Below are positions 1 to 8,139 of a DNA stretch of 64,000 bases, piece after piece. The stretch comes from an uncultured Lachnospiraceae bacterium (GTDB lineage: Bacteria; Bacillota; Clostridia; Lachnospirales; Lachnospiraceae). The notes under the pieces are model-generated. The model saw only the letters and a program-made list of their open reading frames with translations, was not told the DNA's origin and ran no database searches. The stretch is taken from positions 281,722-345,721 of the forward strand of contig CAJTUB010000004.1 of assembly GCA_910579465.1 (NCBI GenBank). Direction: 5' to 3'. Numbering within the stretch: position 1 is the stretch's first letter; each line of letters begins with the position of its first letter. A program made the translations under genes and the position numbers.

Positions 1-2
1 AG

Positions 3-134
3 ACGAGACGCGGAATCGAACCGGAGATTTACGCGCTTTCTACCGTGATGTTTACGGTAGTGCTGGTGCTGTTAATTGTAGTAAACCGCAGCAAGGCAAA
101 GGCAGCGAAGAAGGCTGCCGAAAAGCAGAGATAA
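3..134 (+). CDS. potC: Spermidine/putrescine ABC transporter permease, C-terminal end (PotC-like, partial)
   Basis: Only the last 43 codons are in the window; the gene begins upstream. The visible tail has one hydrophobic segment (VMFTVVLVLLIVV) followed by a short Lys/Ala-rich cytoplasmic end, as in the last membrane helix of a PotC-type permease. A polyamine-binding lipoprotein gene follows 64 bp downstream on the same strand, which fits a potABCD operon. The assignment rests mainly on that neighbour, because the fragment itself carries no diagnostic motif. Confidence 0.7.
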   Translation, partial: TRRGIEPEIYALSTVMFTVVLVLLIVVNRSKAKAAKKAAEKQR

Positions 135-198
135 GGAGCAGCCGCAAACTTTATGCGGCGTCCCTATAAAGAAAGTTTTTAAGGAGGAAGAAAAAGGA

Positions 199-1254
199 AT
201 GAAAAAGTGTTTCTGGATTGGTGTATTGCTGGGGTTTGTATTTTTGTGCGCCGGCTGCAAAAAGGAGTATGCAAACGGCGAGGTTGTTGTTTTTAACTGG
301 GGAGAATACATCGACGAAGACGTCATTAAGATGTTTGAGGAGGAGTATGACATCGAGGTGGTCTACGACGAGTTCACCGAGAATGAGGATATGTATCCGT
401 TAATCAATATCGGCGAGGTAAATTATGACGTTGTCTGTCCGTCGGATTATATGGTCAGCCGCATGATACAGGAGGGGCTGCTTGCAGAGTTAAACTATGA
501 TAATATTCCGAATATCAAGAACATCGATCCGGAGTATTTAAAGAGTGCCGAGGAGTTTGACCCGGGCAACCGCTATGCGGTGCCGTACTGCTGGGGAACC
601 GTAGGAATTCTTTATAACAAAACGATGGTAGACGAGGAAATCACCAGCTGGTCGGCGATTTTTGACGAAAAGTATTCCCAGAATATCCTGATGATTGACA
701 GTGTGCGCGACGGCATGGGAATTGCGTTAAAGTATCTCGGGTATTCTATGAATACAGATAATGAGTCCGAGTTAGAAGAGGCAAAGCAGCTGTTAATCCG
801 GCAGCGTCCGCTGGTGCAGGGCTATTTTGTAGATGAAGTGCGCAATAAGATGATTGGAGAAGAGGCAGCAATCGGTGTGATTTATTCCGGCGAGGCAATC
901 TATACCCAGCGGGAGAATGCGGACCTCGTTTATGTCGTGCCGGAGGAAGGCTCCAATGTCTGGATTGACGGATGGGTTATTCCGAAGAATGCTAAAAATA
1001 AGGAAAACGCAGAGAAGTGGATTAACTTTATGTGCCGTGAGGATATTGCCCTGATGAACTTTGAGGAAATTACCTATTCCACGCCGAATAAAGCAGCGCG
1101 TGAGTTAATCGAGGATGAGGATATCAAGAACAGCAAGGTTGCGTTCCCGGATGCAGAGACGTTACAGCGCTGCGAGGCATTCCGTTACCTGGAAAGCGGC
1201 GTAGAAGAGCTTTATATGGAAAAGTGGAACGAAATGAAGGCAATGCAGAATTAG
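199..1254 (+). CDS. potD: Spermidine/putrescine-binding lipoprotein PotD
   Basis: A 351-residue extracytoplasmic solute-binding protein that captures polyamines and hands them to the PotBC permease. It starts with a lipoprotein signal peptide whose lipobox ends in Cys20 (LCAGC), so it is membrane-anchored in a Gram-positive cell. The mature part has the typical family start (VVVFNWGEYIDEDVI), an Asp/Glu-rich ligand cleft, and WIDGWVIPKNAKNKENAEKW near the C-terminus. Length is normal for PotD. AAGGAGGAAG lies just upstream of the ATG. It is the last gene of the pot operon here; the next gene starts 21 bp later and may be co-transcribed. Confidence 0.93.
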   Translation: MKKCFWIGVLLGFVFLCAGCKKEYANGEVVVFNWGEYIDEDVIKMFEEEYDIEVVYDEFTENEDMYPLINIGEVNYDVVCPSDYMVSRMIQEGLLAELNYDNIPNIKNIDPEYLKSAEEFDPGNRYAVPYCWGTVGILYNKTMVDEEITSWSAIFDEKYSQNILMIDSVRDGMGIALKYLGYSMNTDNESELEEAKQLLIRQRPLVQGYFVDEVRNKMIGEEAAIGVIYSGEAIYTQRENADLVYVVPEEGSNVWIDGWVIPKNAKNKENAEKWINFMCREDIALMNFEEITYSTPNKAARELIEDEDIKNSKVAFPDAETLQRCEAFRYLESGVEELYMEKWNEMKAMQN

Positions 1255-1275
1255 CTTCAGAACCGGAGGAAGAGG

Positions 1276-2295
1276 ATGGCGGAATATCAGGAGCTTGAAC
1301 AGCGGCTGCGTCTCCACCTGCAGAGTCAGATTACGGCGGGCAGAATCCGCGGTGCAAGGTATTGTGTTTATGTAAAGGGCAGCTTTGCGGTGAAAGGAGT
1401 CTTAGGGATGGCAGAGTCCCTGACGGAGCTCCAGTCGGTGACAAAGCTCTTTACCGCCGTTGCAGTGCTACAGTTGCAGGAAAGAGGACTGCTGCGGCTG
1501 ACGGACCCGGTAGCGGGGGTTCTCCCGGAGTTTGCCGGGGAGCCCTTTTCCGGGATTACAATTCTGCACCTTCTGACGCATACCTCCGGTCTCGTGGCGC
1601 TGCCCGCTGCCTTTCCGGAGCGCGACACAGACTGGGAGACTGGAATTGACCGGGAAAATGTGGCAGGCTCCTGGATTCCTGCAATTTTGAAAAAGGGGCT
1701 GTTTTTTACGCCGGGCAGCAGATGGGAGTATTCCAAGGCAGGCTTTTGTATTCTCGGTGAAATAATACGGCGGCTGACCGGACAGAGAGCAGAGGACTAC
1801 ATCTGGGAGAGGATTTTGCTGCCGTGTGAAATGAAAAAAAGCGGCTGGCGGGCAGAACCGGGTTCCATCTGGAATACGGTTCCGCAGACAGCAGCAGGAC
1901 TGTTTGCGCCGGTGGAGGAGCTCGTACAGTTCGGCGTTATGCTCGCGGAGGGCGGAAGCTATAAGGGAGAAAGGATTCTTACCGAAGCCTCCCTCTGCGC
2001 GTTAGAGACGAATCAGCTTCCGGAGGGAATGCAGGATTTCTGCTGGGACCATGGCGGAAGAAGAATTGCCTACGGCGCAGGCTGTCCGGTCTATGTGCCG
2101 GGGTATGAGTCATGGACGGCAGCAGAACGCACGATTTACCATGAAGGCGCAGGCGCCTGTATGCTGCTCGTCAACCGGAAAGAGCGGCTGGCAGCGGCAT
2201 GGAGCGTACCCTTTGCCGACCGGAGTGTGTGGGTGGAGGAGGCGGTCAAAGGAACCGCAGGCGTGATAGGGAGCTATCGGGCTTGCATCTGGTGA
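1276..2295 (+). CDS. Serine hydrolase of the class C beta-lactamase/penicillin-binding-protein fold
   Basis: A 339-residue protein of the beta-lactamase-related (Pfam Beta-lactamase) family. Visible catalytic signatures are SVTK at residues 54-57 (nucleophile Ser and general-base Lys of the SxxK motif), YSK at 152-154 in place of the YxN motif, and HEGAG at about 289 in the position of the KTG/HxG motif. No signal peptide is seen, so a cytoplasmic esterase or peptidase is more likely than a secreted antibiotic-degrading enzyme. The last 50 bases of the gene form one arm of an inverted repeat, and 37 bp of its 3' end is repeated at 3404-3440. Substrate unknown. Confidence 0.85.
   Translation: MAEYQELEQRLRLHLQSQITAGRIRGARYCVYVKGSFAVKGVLGMAESLTELQSVTKLFTAVAVLQLQERGLLRLTDPVAGVLPEFAGEPFSGITILHLLTHTSGLVALPAAFPERDTDWETGIDRENVAGSWIPAILKKGLFFTPGSRWEYSKAGFCILGEIIRRLTGQRAEDYIWERILLPCEMKKSGWRAEPGSIWNTVPQTAAGLFAPVEELVQFGVMLAEGGSYKGERILTEASLCALETNQLPEGMQDFCWDHGGRRIAYGAGCPVYVPGYESWTAAERTIYHEGAGACMLLVNRKERLAAAWSVPFADRSVWVEEAVKGTAGVIGSYRACIW
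2241..2277 (+). repeat. 37-bp direct repeat, copy 1 (3' end of hydrolase gene)
   Basis: This segment matches 3404-3440 with a single mismatch (position 2272 A against G). The two copies bracket the AT-rich two-gene segment. Copy 1 is inside the hydrolase coding sequence, and copy 2 contains the stop codon of the minus-strand MutM-like gene. Confidence 0.9.
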
Positions 2296-2325
2296 GGCAG
2301 CCCCGGCAGCTTCCTATCACGCCTG
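2258..2325 (+). terminator. Inverted repeat at the end of the hydrolase gene, possible terminator
   Basis: The 18-base arm at 2258-2275 pairs with 2308-2325 with one mismatch; the loop holds the stop codon. No T-run follows, so an intrinsic terminator is possible but not typical. The left arm is shared with the 37-bp direct repeat. Confidence 0.45.
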
Positions 2326-2346
2326 TGGGAGTGACTTCGGATAATT

Positions 2347-2631
2347 CTACTTCAGAAATTGTTCAAAAAATAGTTCGCGATATTTATTTTCTTCTTCCTC
2401 GGTTTCAAATTCACATTTACGTAATACTTCCTCAATCATATTCTCCGTATATTTTTTCTCAAGGATGATTTTCTGTTCTTCGGTAATGGAAGCATTGGTA
2501 ATTAGTTCATCTGAATCGAATTGATTTGAAGCATTCGCATTAACCGGAAGGTGATTGTATCCCATAATAATGCCTAAAATGGCAAGTCCGCTTACGATAG
2601 TAATAACACAGAGTTTTTTCTTGTTTTTCAT
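2347..2631 (-). CDS. Small membrane-anchored or secreted protein, unknown family
   Basis: A 94-residue protein with a basic start (MKNKKK), one hydrophobic segment at residues 8-23 and a possible signal-peptidase site after NANA, followed by a highly acidic, helical C-terminal half rich in Glu and Lys. I do not recognise the family. It lies 14 bp downstream of a second secreted-protein gene on the same strand and is probably co-transcribed with it. Base composition is clearly AT-richer than the flanking genes, which suggests horizontal acquisition. Confidence 0.7.
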   Translation of the reverse strand: MKNKKKLCVITIVSGLAILGIIMGYNHLPVNANASNQFDSDELITNASITEEQKIILEKKYTENMIEEVLRKCEFETEEEENKYRELFFEQFLK

Positions 2632-2645
2632 TTGAGTGACCTCCT

Positions 2646-3263
2646 CTAATATACTTGTTCGATTGTGACCGTTGGTTTTGTGTCCATCTTATAAATTGAC
2701 ACAGAACATGCGAATTTATACTCAACATCTAGCTTAGTGCAATAAACATAGCTATACCCAATTGAAACAGAACCGTCAGTATTACATAATCCCTTAAAAT
2801 CATAGGAAACATTCCAGCCGGACTGATGAGGAGTGGCTTCTGTTCTCATACGATACAAATGTACTTTACCGTCATTGTATATATATACTTCACCAGAAAC
2901 TTCTATTGTGAGAAATTTGACTAACTTATTTCCCCATAATGTTGTTGTATTAATTATTTTAGTATACGAATAAGGAACAACTTCATAATCAGCAGCACTT
3001 AAAGTTATTAATTCAATAATATTATCAGGAGTATCAGATGTACAGAATAAAGTAGTATTATCGTCTAATGGAATTCTGGATTTTAATGCAGTAACAATCT
3101 TACTATCGGCAACAATTAACTTATCATTACCTTTCAGATTCTCAATATTCTTTTCTTGGAAACCGGAAACGTTAAACTCAGATGCGTAAGCTTTTTTCGC
3201 ATTAATAAAAGTACCTACCAATAATAAAAACAAAATCAATGTTTTTTTGTAAAAAGATTTCAA
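2646..3263 (-). CDS. Secreted protein of unknown function
   Basis: A 205-residue protein with a clear signal peptide (MKSFYKKTLILFLLLVGTF, then AYASE as cleavage site). The mature part is predicted mostly beta-strand, with Tyr/Ser/Thr-rich stretches and only a few Cys. No family is recognised. It is the first gene of a two-gene minus-strand operon with the 94-residue protein, has an excellent promoter upstream (3324-3352), and is strongly AT-rich relative to its neighbours. A role at the cell surface is inferred only from the signal peptide. Confidence 0.75.
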   Translation of the reverse strand: MKSFYKKTLILFLLLVGTFINAKKAYASEFNVSGFQEKNIENLKGNDKLIVADSKIVTALKSRIPLDDNTTLFCTSDTPDNIIELITLSAADYEVVPYSYTKIINTTTLWGNKLVKFLTIEVSGEVYIYNDGKVHLYRMRTEATPHQSGWNVSYDFKGLCNTDGSVSIGYSYVYCTKLDVEYKFACSVSIYKMDTKPTVTIEQVY

Positions 3264-3308
3264 GATTTCCCCTCCTAACTATGTATATGTTACATCAAAA
3301 AACTGGTA

Positions 3309-3352
3309 ACAATTTACAATTGTATAATATCATGTAAAAAAATAATTGTCAA
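3309..3352 (-). promoter_or_regulatory. Sigma-A promoter and palindrome of the AT-rich secreted-protein operon
   Basis: On the minus strand, TTGACA (complement of 3347-3352) is followed after exactly 17 bp by TATTAT (complement of 3324-3329). Immediately downstream, ACAATTTACAATTGT (3309-3323) is a 6+3+6 palindrome in the transcription-start region and could be an operator. It would drive the genes at 3263-2347. Confidence 0.75.
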
Positions 3353-3362
3353 TACTAAGTGA

Positions 3363-3408
3363 CTTGAGTTTCCGCATTTTTTAGCGACTTTAGAGGTCCC
3401 GGCGGCGG
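3363..3408 (+). repeat. Left-end fragment of the MITE-like structured repeat
   Basis: About 46 bp match 61523-61568 almost base for base (CTTGAGTTTCCGCATTTTTT and the following AGCGACTTTAGAGGTC block). The match stops at the sequence GGCGGCGGT, where the second copy of the 37-bp direct repeat begins, so this is a recombination junction with GGCGGT microhomology. Confidence 0.85.
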
Positions 3409-3440
3409 TCAAAGGAACCGCAGGCGTGATAGGGGGCTAT
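3404..3440 (+). repeat. 37-bp direct repeat, copy 2
   Basis: Nearly identical to 2241-2277. It overlaps the final codon and stop of the minus-strand MutM-like gene (stop at 3437-3439), so the repeat contributes coding ends to genes on both strands. Confidence 0.9.
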
Positions 3441-4261
3441 TTCTTCTGACAGTGTTCACAATAATATACTGTTCCGCCTAAGAAGCTTGCCTTATGGATT
3501 TCATTGCCGCATCTGGTGCATGGCTCAAATAAGGAGTGTTTGCTTAACTGGGTAATATAGCCTCCTTTTTGTCCAAATAAGTCTTTCTCTGTATCCCGTC
3601 CGCCTTGTTCGCACATTTCCTTCAGGAGTTTCCTTACCGAAGTATATAACGCCGTAAAGTCTGCTTCGGAAGCCTCTCTCATGTCAAAGCGCGGGTCGAT
3701 TCCGGCATCCCACAGAATATCCTGCAATACGCCGTTCCCAAGACCCGGTATTCTTTGCTCCGTGGCAAGGAACGCCTTTGCGGATAATTTTTTATGATTC
3801 CCCGGATAAAGGCTCCGGAAGTATGCAAAGGTAAATTCATCGCATAGCGGGTTTAGCTTCGTGCTGGAGGAAAGATAATAGCCCTCCGTACAGGTCCCCT
3901 TCGGAACAATATAGATGAAGCCGTACATTTGTATGGATACAAAAACGGCGGTCCCGTCATCAAAGTAAATGGCAAGCTGATGCTTTTTCGGAAAGTCCTT
4001 TTTCTCCTCATAATATCTTGGATAGGCGCCGTCGGCAAACACCAGCATACAGTCCTCCGTATCCATTTCAATCATACCGCCATGGTAGGCGGCATTCATA
4101 ATGGTTTGTCCTTCCAATAACTCTCCATAGCTCTGAATCTCGCCATGAAAGAATGCAAAACGGTGAGGGGTGTGTAATACTTCAATCCGGCTTATTACTT
4201 TTCCTGTCAGACTTTCTGCAATCTGGCGGGATATCGTGTAGCTTTCTGGTAATTCTAACAT
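3437..4261 (-). CDS. Fpg/Nei-family protein lacking the usual catalytic residues
   Basis: A 274-residue protein with the full formamidopyrimidine-DNA glycosylase layout: N-terminal beta-sandwich, helix-two-turn-helix around IPGLGNGVLQDILWDAGI, and a C-terminal zinc finger (CTRC ... CEHC). The N-terminus reads MLELPE instead of MPELPE, so the nucleophilic proline is Leu. The position of the catalytic Lys reads HGGMIEM with no Lys, and the zinc-finger Arg is not present before the last CxxC. Glu3 is kept. The family is clear, but base-excision activity by the classical mechanism is unlikely; a damage-binding role or another chemistry is possible. ATG and GGAGG-like site upstream are good. Confidence 0.85.
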   Translation of the reverse strand: MLELPESYTISRQIAESLTGKVISRIEVLHTPHRFAFFHGEIQSYGELLEGQTIMNAAYHGGMIEMDTEDCMLVFADGAYPRYYEEKKDFPKKHQLAIYFDDGTAVFVSIQMYGFIYIVPKGTCTEGYYLSSSTKLNPLCDEFTFAYFRSLYPGNHKKLSAKAFLATEQRIPGLGNGVLQDILWDAGIDPRFDMREASEADFTALYTSVRKLLKEMCEQGGRDTEKDLFGQKGGYITQLSKHSLFEPCTRCGNEIHKASFLGGTVYYCEHCQKK

Positions 4262-4304
4262 ATTCGTTCCTCCTGGCTAAAGGTTATTCCGATGGAATCT
4301 GACA

Positions 4305-4434
4305 ACATTATACCATGTGCGTTGCACATGATATCCCTCCGGGGGATGCGCACGATTCGCATTTGAATTTTATCCTCCCTTACGGTCGGATGCGAATCGG
4401 CGCAGGTATAATGCCTTGCAGACATTATACCATG
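4305..4434 (+). repeat. 13-bp direct repeat flanking a hairpin segment upstream of the MutM-like gene
   Basis: ACATTATACCATG occurs at 4305-4317 and 4422-4434. Between them is a hairpin with arms ATTCGCAT/ATGCGAAT. GGTATAATG (4405-4413) pairs with CATTATACC (4423-4431). Read on the minus strand, each direct repeat offers a TATAAT hexamer that could act as a -10 for the MutM-like gene, but neither has a good -35. Confidence 0.5.
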
Positions 4435-4465
4435 TTTTATTTCTTTTGTATATTTCTTATTTTCT

Positions 4466-4529
4466 CTTGAGTTTCCGCATCTTTTAGTGCTGTCGGGACA
4501 CAAAAGGCATATGCAAAATGTGGAAACTC
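4466..4529 (+). repeat. Internally deleted copy of the MITE-like repeat (both ends, no core)
   Basis: About 64 bp: left end CTTGAGTTTCCGCATC joins a right end (GTCGGGACACAAAAGGCAT ... GTGGAAACTC) that matches 61736-61770. The core hairpin is absent, so this is a deletion derivative that still has both terminal inverted repeats. Confidence 0.8.
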
Positions 4530-4544
4530 CGCTTCTTGTTTCCC

Positions 4545-4636
4545 GGCAGTTTTCTTTCTAATTCGCTTCTAACGCGAATTCTTGTCCCGAATTTCGTTAT
4601 TGATGCCGTTTGTAAGAGTGGATATAATAGAACAAA
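4545..4636 (+). promoter_or_regulatory. Repeat-borne promoter, copy 1 (drives the XRE-methyltransferase gene)
   Basis: TTGATG (4600-4605), 17-bp spacer, TATAAT (4623-4628). The whole stretch from about 4545 matches 27145-27232, including GCCGTTTGTAAGAG and GGATATAATAGAACAA, so the promoter is part of a dispersed repeat. The gene start at 4655 is about 20 bp after the expected transcription start. Confidence 0.8.
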
Positions 4637-4654
4637 GCAGGAAAGGAGGAGACG

Positions 4655-5752
4655 ATGGAGCGACAGATCAGAATCAGCATTAAGGAGCTGCGCAGACAGC
4701 GGGGAATGACGCAGAAGGAGCTCGCGGAGAAAATGCAGGTTTCCTTTCAGACAGTCAGTAAATGGGAAACCGGGGTCAATATGCCGGATATCACACACCT
4801 TCCGAAGCTGGCGGGGATTTTCGGCGTCAGTACGGACGTTATTCTCGGACTGGAAGCATTGGCTGAGAAGCCGGACTGGCGTAAGTTTGACGGCGCCGAT
4901 TATTGGAATGAAAACCGGGAGCTGTACCGGATATGGAAGTCTCTGTATTGGAACGAGGATTATTTTTCTTTTCTGGTCAGGGAGGTCTGGAAGCTTGACC
5001 GGCCGGTGGATATTCTGGATTTTGGCTGTGGCTTTGGTTTTCTCGGAAGCAGGTTTCTTCCGCTGGTGCCGGAGGGGAGCAGCTATACGGGAATCGAGCT
5101 GGACCCGGATGAGCTGGCGCGGGCAGAGAAGTTTTTTCAGACTACCTCCTACCAGTACCGGTTTATCAAAGAGGATGTATACGCTTACCAGCCGGAGAAA
5201 AAGTATGATGTGGTGGTGGCGTTGTACCTGTTATCCTATGTCAGACATCCGGAGCAGCTTTTAGAGAAGATGAAAGCATCCCTGAAACCGGGCGGTATGC
5301 TGCTGTTAATTGATTCTAACATGGAGGTGGAGCAGGCAGGCTACTTTTCGGGACTGGAAAAGGAGGAAAACGGCTGCAGGCGTCCGGACTTTACCGGGAT
5401 ATGGGAAAATGAGGCTGCGCACTGCGAGCGGGATTACCGTATGGGAACGAAGCTGCCGTATCTTTTAAAAAAGTGCGGCATGAAAAACATAGAAGCGCGC
5501 ATCAGCGACAAGGTAATCGTGTATGACCCTGATGATGAAACGAAAAGGGAAATGAACGAAATATTCCGCTATGTGTATGAGCATGAATACTCTTTTAGGG
5601 AAGGGATCGGGTATTTTCTTGCGCGCGGCGCCGGATATCAGGAAGCATGTATTTATCTGGATTATTACAGGAAAACAAAAGACTATTTTGATTCTGCGGA
5701 AGCCTTTGCCGTAAAGACCTCAGGACTGTATTTTGTGTATGCGGGGCTGTGA
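4655..5752 (+). CDS. XRE-family HTH fused to SAM-dependent methyltransferase
   Basis: A 365-residue two-domain protein. Residues 8-65 form a Cro/C1-type helix-turn-helix (TQKELAEKMQVSFQTVSKWE). Residues about 110-270 form a class I methyltransferase with the SAM-binding motif LDFGCGFGFLG and the post-II motif VVVALYLLSYVRHPEQLLEK. A helical C-terminal part follows. It is a clear paralogue of 42061-43173. The methyl acceptor is unknown; the layout suggests a regulator whose methyltransferase domain modifies a small molecule or senses SAM. Start supported by AAAGGAGGAG 5 bp upstream. Directly followed by a GNAT gene. Confidence 0.88.
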   Translation: MERQIRISIKELRRQRGMTQKELAEKMQVSFQTVSKWETGVNMPDITHLPKLAGIFGVSTDVILGLEALAEKPDWRKFDGADYWNENRELYRIWKSLYWNEDYFSFLVREVWKLDRPVDILDFGCGFGFLGSRFLPLVPEGSSYTGIELDPDELARAEKFFQTTSYQYRFIKEDVYAYQPEKKYDVVVALYLLSYVRHPEQLLEKMKASLKPGGMLLLIDSNMEVEQAGYFSGLEKEENGCRRPDFTGIWENEAAHCERDYRMGTKLPYLLKKCGMKNIEARISDKVIVYDPDDETKREMNEIFRYVYEHEYSFREGIGYFLARGAGYQEACIYLDYYRKTKDYFDSAEAFAVKTSGLYFVYAGL

Positions 5753-5790
5753 CAGGAAAGTCTGGCGAGGCAAAAGAAAGGGAGAATGTA

Positions 5791-6282
5791 ATGATATCGT
5801 TAAGATTAATGGAAGATACAATGGAAGACTATACAGCCATGCAGAAGTGGTTTTCAGAGCCGGAGCTCCAAGCCTTTGTATGGTGCGATGAAAAGGGAGA
5901 GCCGCCGGTTCCGTTAGAGAGGATTATTGAGAAATACGGTTCCAGAATAAAAAATCCGACGGATGTATTCCCGTATTTTATTTTAAAAGGCGATGAACCA
6001 ATTGGTTTTATTCAATATTATATAAAGGATGAAGCGTCAATCGGGCTGGATATGTGGATCGGGATTTTAAAAGAAAGAAATCATGGTTATGGGACGGAGG
6101 CATTGAAGCAGATGGTAGAGCTGATACATAAAAGGCATCCGCAGGTAAAGGAAGTTTTTATTGACCCCGAAGTAGAAAATAAACGTGCCATAAAATGTTA
6201 CCAGAAGGCAGGCTTCAAAGATTTTGGCAAATTTATGGATGAAGACCTTGATCCGTGTCTCTTGTTAAAAATAGTTTTTTAA
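5791..6282 (+). CDS. GNAT acetyltransferase, AAC(6')-like
   Basis: A 163-residue GNAT. The acetyl-CoA loop lies in ERNHGYGTEALKQMVE, and the C-terminal FIDPEVENKRAIKCYQKAGF pattern and the IGLDMWIG strand resemble aminoglycoside 6'-N-acetyltransferases and related housekeeping enzymes. I chose the ATG at 5791, which has GGGAG seven bases upstream, over an in-frame GTG at 5749. Whether it modifies an aminoglycoside cannot be told from sequence. It lies between the XRE-methyltransferase gene and an ABC exporter pair, all on the plus strand. Confidence 0.8.
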   Translation: MISLRLMEDTMEDYTAMQKWFSEPELQAFVWCDEKGEPPVPLERIIEKYGSRIKNPTDVFPYFILKGDEPIGFIQYYIKDEASIGLDMWIGILKERNHGYGTEALKQMVELIHKRHPQVKEVFIDPEVENKRAIKCYQKAGFKDFGKFMDEDLDPCLLLKIVF

Positions 6283-6312
6283 CAGGCGCTGTGCCAGACG
6301 AAAGGAAGCAAT

Positions 6313-8139
6313 ATGAAAAAAGAAAAGGGTTTTACGAAGCGGATTCTGAAAAACAATAGTTATGCCATAAAAGAGGCAATGAAGCTTTCGAAAAAGAGAG
6401 TGCTGTGCTCTTTTCTGAAACGTCTGACAGAATACTTTTTATGGGTGTTTTACAGCGCCTTTTTTGTCCGGTTTATATTGGACGCGATTGAGCAGGAGAG
6501 ACCTTTGAAGGAAATTATCACTGCCATTCTGTTGATTGGCGGAGGGAGCCTGCTTTTGGAATTGTTTTTGTACTATTGTGATAATGTGCTGTTTCCGTCC
6601 TGGGATATCCAGATTTTTCACCAGCTATATAATAAGCTGTACCAGAAAGCCGAAAACGTGGAAATCGGCTGCTACGAGGACCGGGAGTTTTACGATAAGT
6701 TTTCTGCGGCGTTGGATGATATGGGGACGAAGCTGTGCCAGTGTATTGACAATATGAGTACGGTAGTCAGCGGAACCATTGGCGGCGTGCTTGCCTGCTA
6801 TACGATGATTGCCATCGACCCCTGGACGGTTTTGTTTCTGGTTGCGCCTTTTTTGGGAAACTTTCTGTTCGCCCCTAAGATGAATCAGATTTCTTATAAA
6901 CGTTACCGGGACGGCGTGCCCTTTGAAAGAAGGATAAGCTATGTAAACCGTGTCATGTATTTAAAGGAGTATGCAAAGGAGTTCCGGCTCTCCGATATCT
7001 ATCATGTCGTCGGGGACCGGTACGAACAGGCGGCAGAGGGAAAGGCAGGAATCTGGAAGCCGTATTTTAAAAGGGCGTTTCCGACAGGAATGCTGCAATA
7101 CATTTTTTCCTATATGGTAATTTTTGAAGGTATTCTGCTCTATGGGGCATATCAGGCGCTCGTTCCGGCAGCGCCGCGGATTACCTTTTCGGAGATGGCG
7201 GTGCTGACCAGTGTTATGATTACGGCATCGTGGGTCTGGGTACAGGTCATCAATGCGGTCAACCGGAGCACTGAAAACAGCCTTCTGGTCGACCATCTGC
7301 GGGAGTTTCTTGCCCATGAGGAAAAGATTCCGGAGGACTGGGAAGGAATCCTCCCGGAGCCGGAGGTCCGCCTGATTGAGTTTTCCCATGTAAGCTTTTC
7401 CTATAAAGACGGCACCCCGGTGCTGGAGGATGTTTCGTTTTGTGTGGAGGCCGGGAAAAGTCTGGTACTGGCAGGACATAACGGTGCCGGGAAGAGTACG
7501 GTTATCAAGCTGCTTCTGCGTCTTTATGAGCCGGATAAGGGAGTCATCCGGGTCAATCAGCGGGATATCCGCGAGTATAACCTTGCCGCATACCGCAGGC
7601 TGTTTGCCTGTGCCTTCCAGGACGGTGCCGTGATGCCCGGAACTGTCCGCTACAATGTGCTTATGGGACGGGAGGGAAGCGATGAGGAGGTGATAGCTGC
7701 ATTAAGAAAAGCGGGGATTTATGAAAAGGTACAAAAGCTTCCGCTCGGCCTGGATACCCCGCTGACAAAGGAGTTTGATGAAAACGGGGCATTGCTTTCA
7801 GGGGGAGAATGCCAGAAAATACTGGTAGCAAGGGCGTTTGCAACGCCGTCCTCTGTTGCAGTGTTTGACGAGCCGTCCTCGGCGCTTGACCCCATTGCCG
7901 AGAACGAGCTGCTTTCCGGTATCCTGCGGGAAACGCAGGGGAAGACGACCCTTCTGATTTCCCACCGTCTTTCCTGTGCAAAAGAAGCTGATGCCGTGCT
8001 TTTATTTGAAAACGGAAGGAAGGCGGAGGAGGGAACACATCAGGCGCTGATGGAGAAGAATGGAAGCTATGCAAAGATGTACCGGGTGCAGGAAAGAAAT
8101 TATTTTGCACTGGAGGAAGGACAGGAGGTGGCATTCTGA
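6313..8139 (+). CDS. ABC exporter half-transporter (membrane + ATPase), pair 1 subunit A
   Basis: 608 residues: a six-helix exporter membrane domain (residues about 1-340) and an ATP-binding domain. Walker A GHNGAGKST is near 387-395, the Q-loop is FQDG, the signature LSGGE is near 494, Walker B VAVFDEPSS near 516 keeps the catalytic Glu, and the switch His is in ISHRLS. The next gene overlaps by one base (TGATG) and encodes a second half-transporter, so the two probably form a heterodimer. Substrate unknown; drug, peptide or lipid export is typical. It is paralogous to 13820-15676. Confidence 0.9.
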   Translation: MKKEKGFTKRILKNNSYAIKEAMKLSKKRVLCSFLKRLTEYFLWVFYSAFFVRFILDAIEQERPLKEIITAILLIGGGSLLLELFLYYCDNVLFPSWDIQIFHQLYNKLYQKAENVEIGCYEDREFYDKFSAALDDMGTKLCQCIDNMSTVVSGTIGGVLACYTMIAIDPWTVLFLVAPFLGNFLFAPKMNQISYKRYRDGVPFERRISYVNRVMYLKEYAKEFRLSDIYHVVGDRYEQAAEGKAGIWKPYFKRAFPTGMLQYIFSYMVIFEGILLYGAYQALVPAAPRITFSEMAVLTSVMITASWVWVQVINAVNRSTENSLLVDHLREFLAHEEKIPEDWEGILPEPEVRLIEFSHVSFSYKDGTPVLEDVSFCVEAGKSLVLAGHNGAGKSTVIKLLLRLYEPDKGVIRVNQRDIREYNLAAYRRLFACAFQDGAVMPGTVRYNVLMGREGSDEEVIAALRKAGIYEKVQKLPLGLDTPLTKEFDENGALLSGGECQKILVARAFATPSSVAVFDEPSSALDPIAENELLSGILRETQGKTTLLISHRLSCAKEADAVLLFENGRKAEEGTHQALMEKNGSYAKMYRVQERNYFALEEGQEVAF

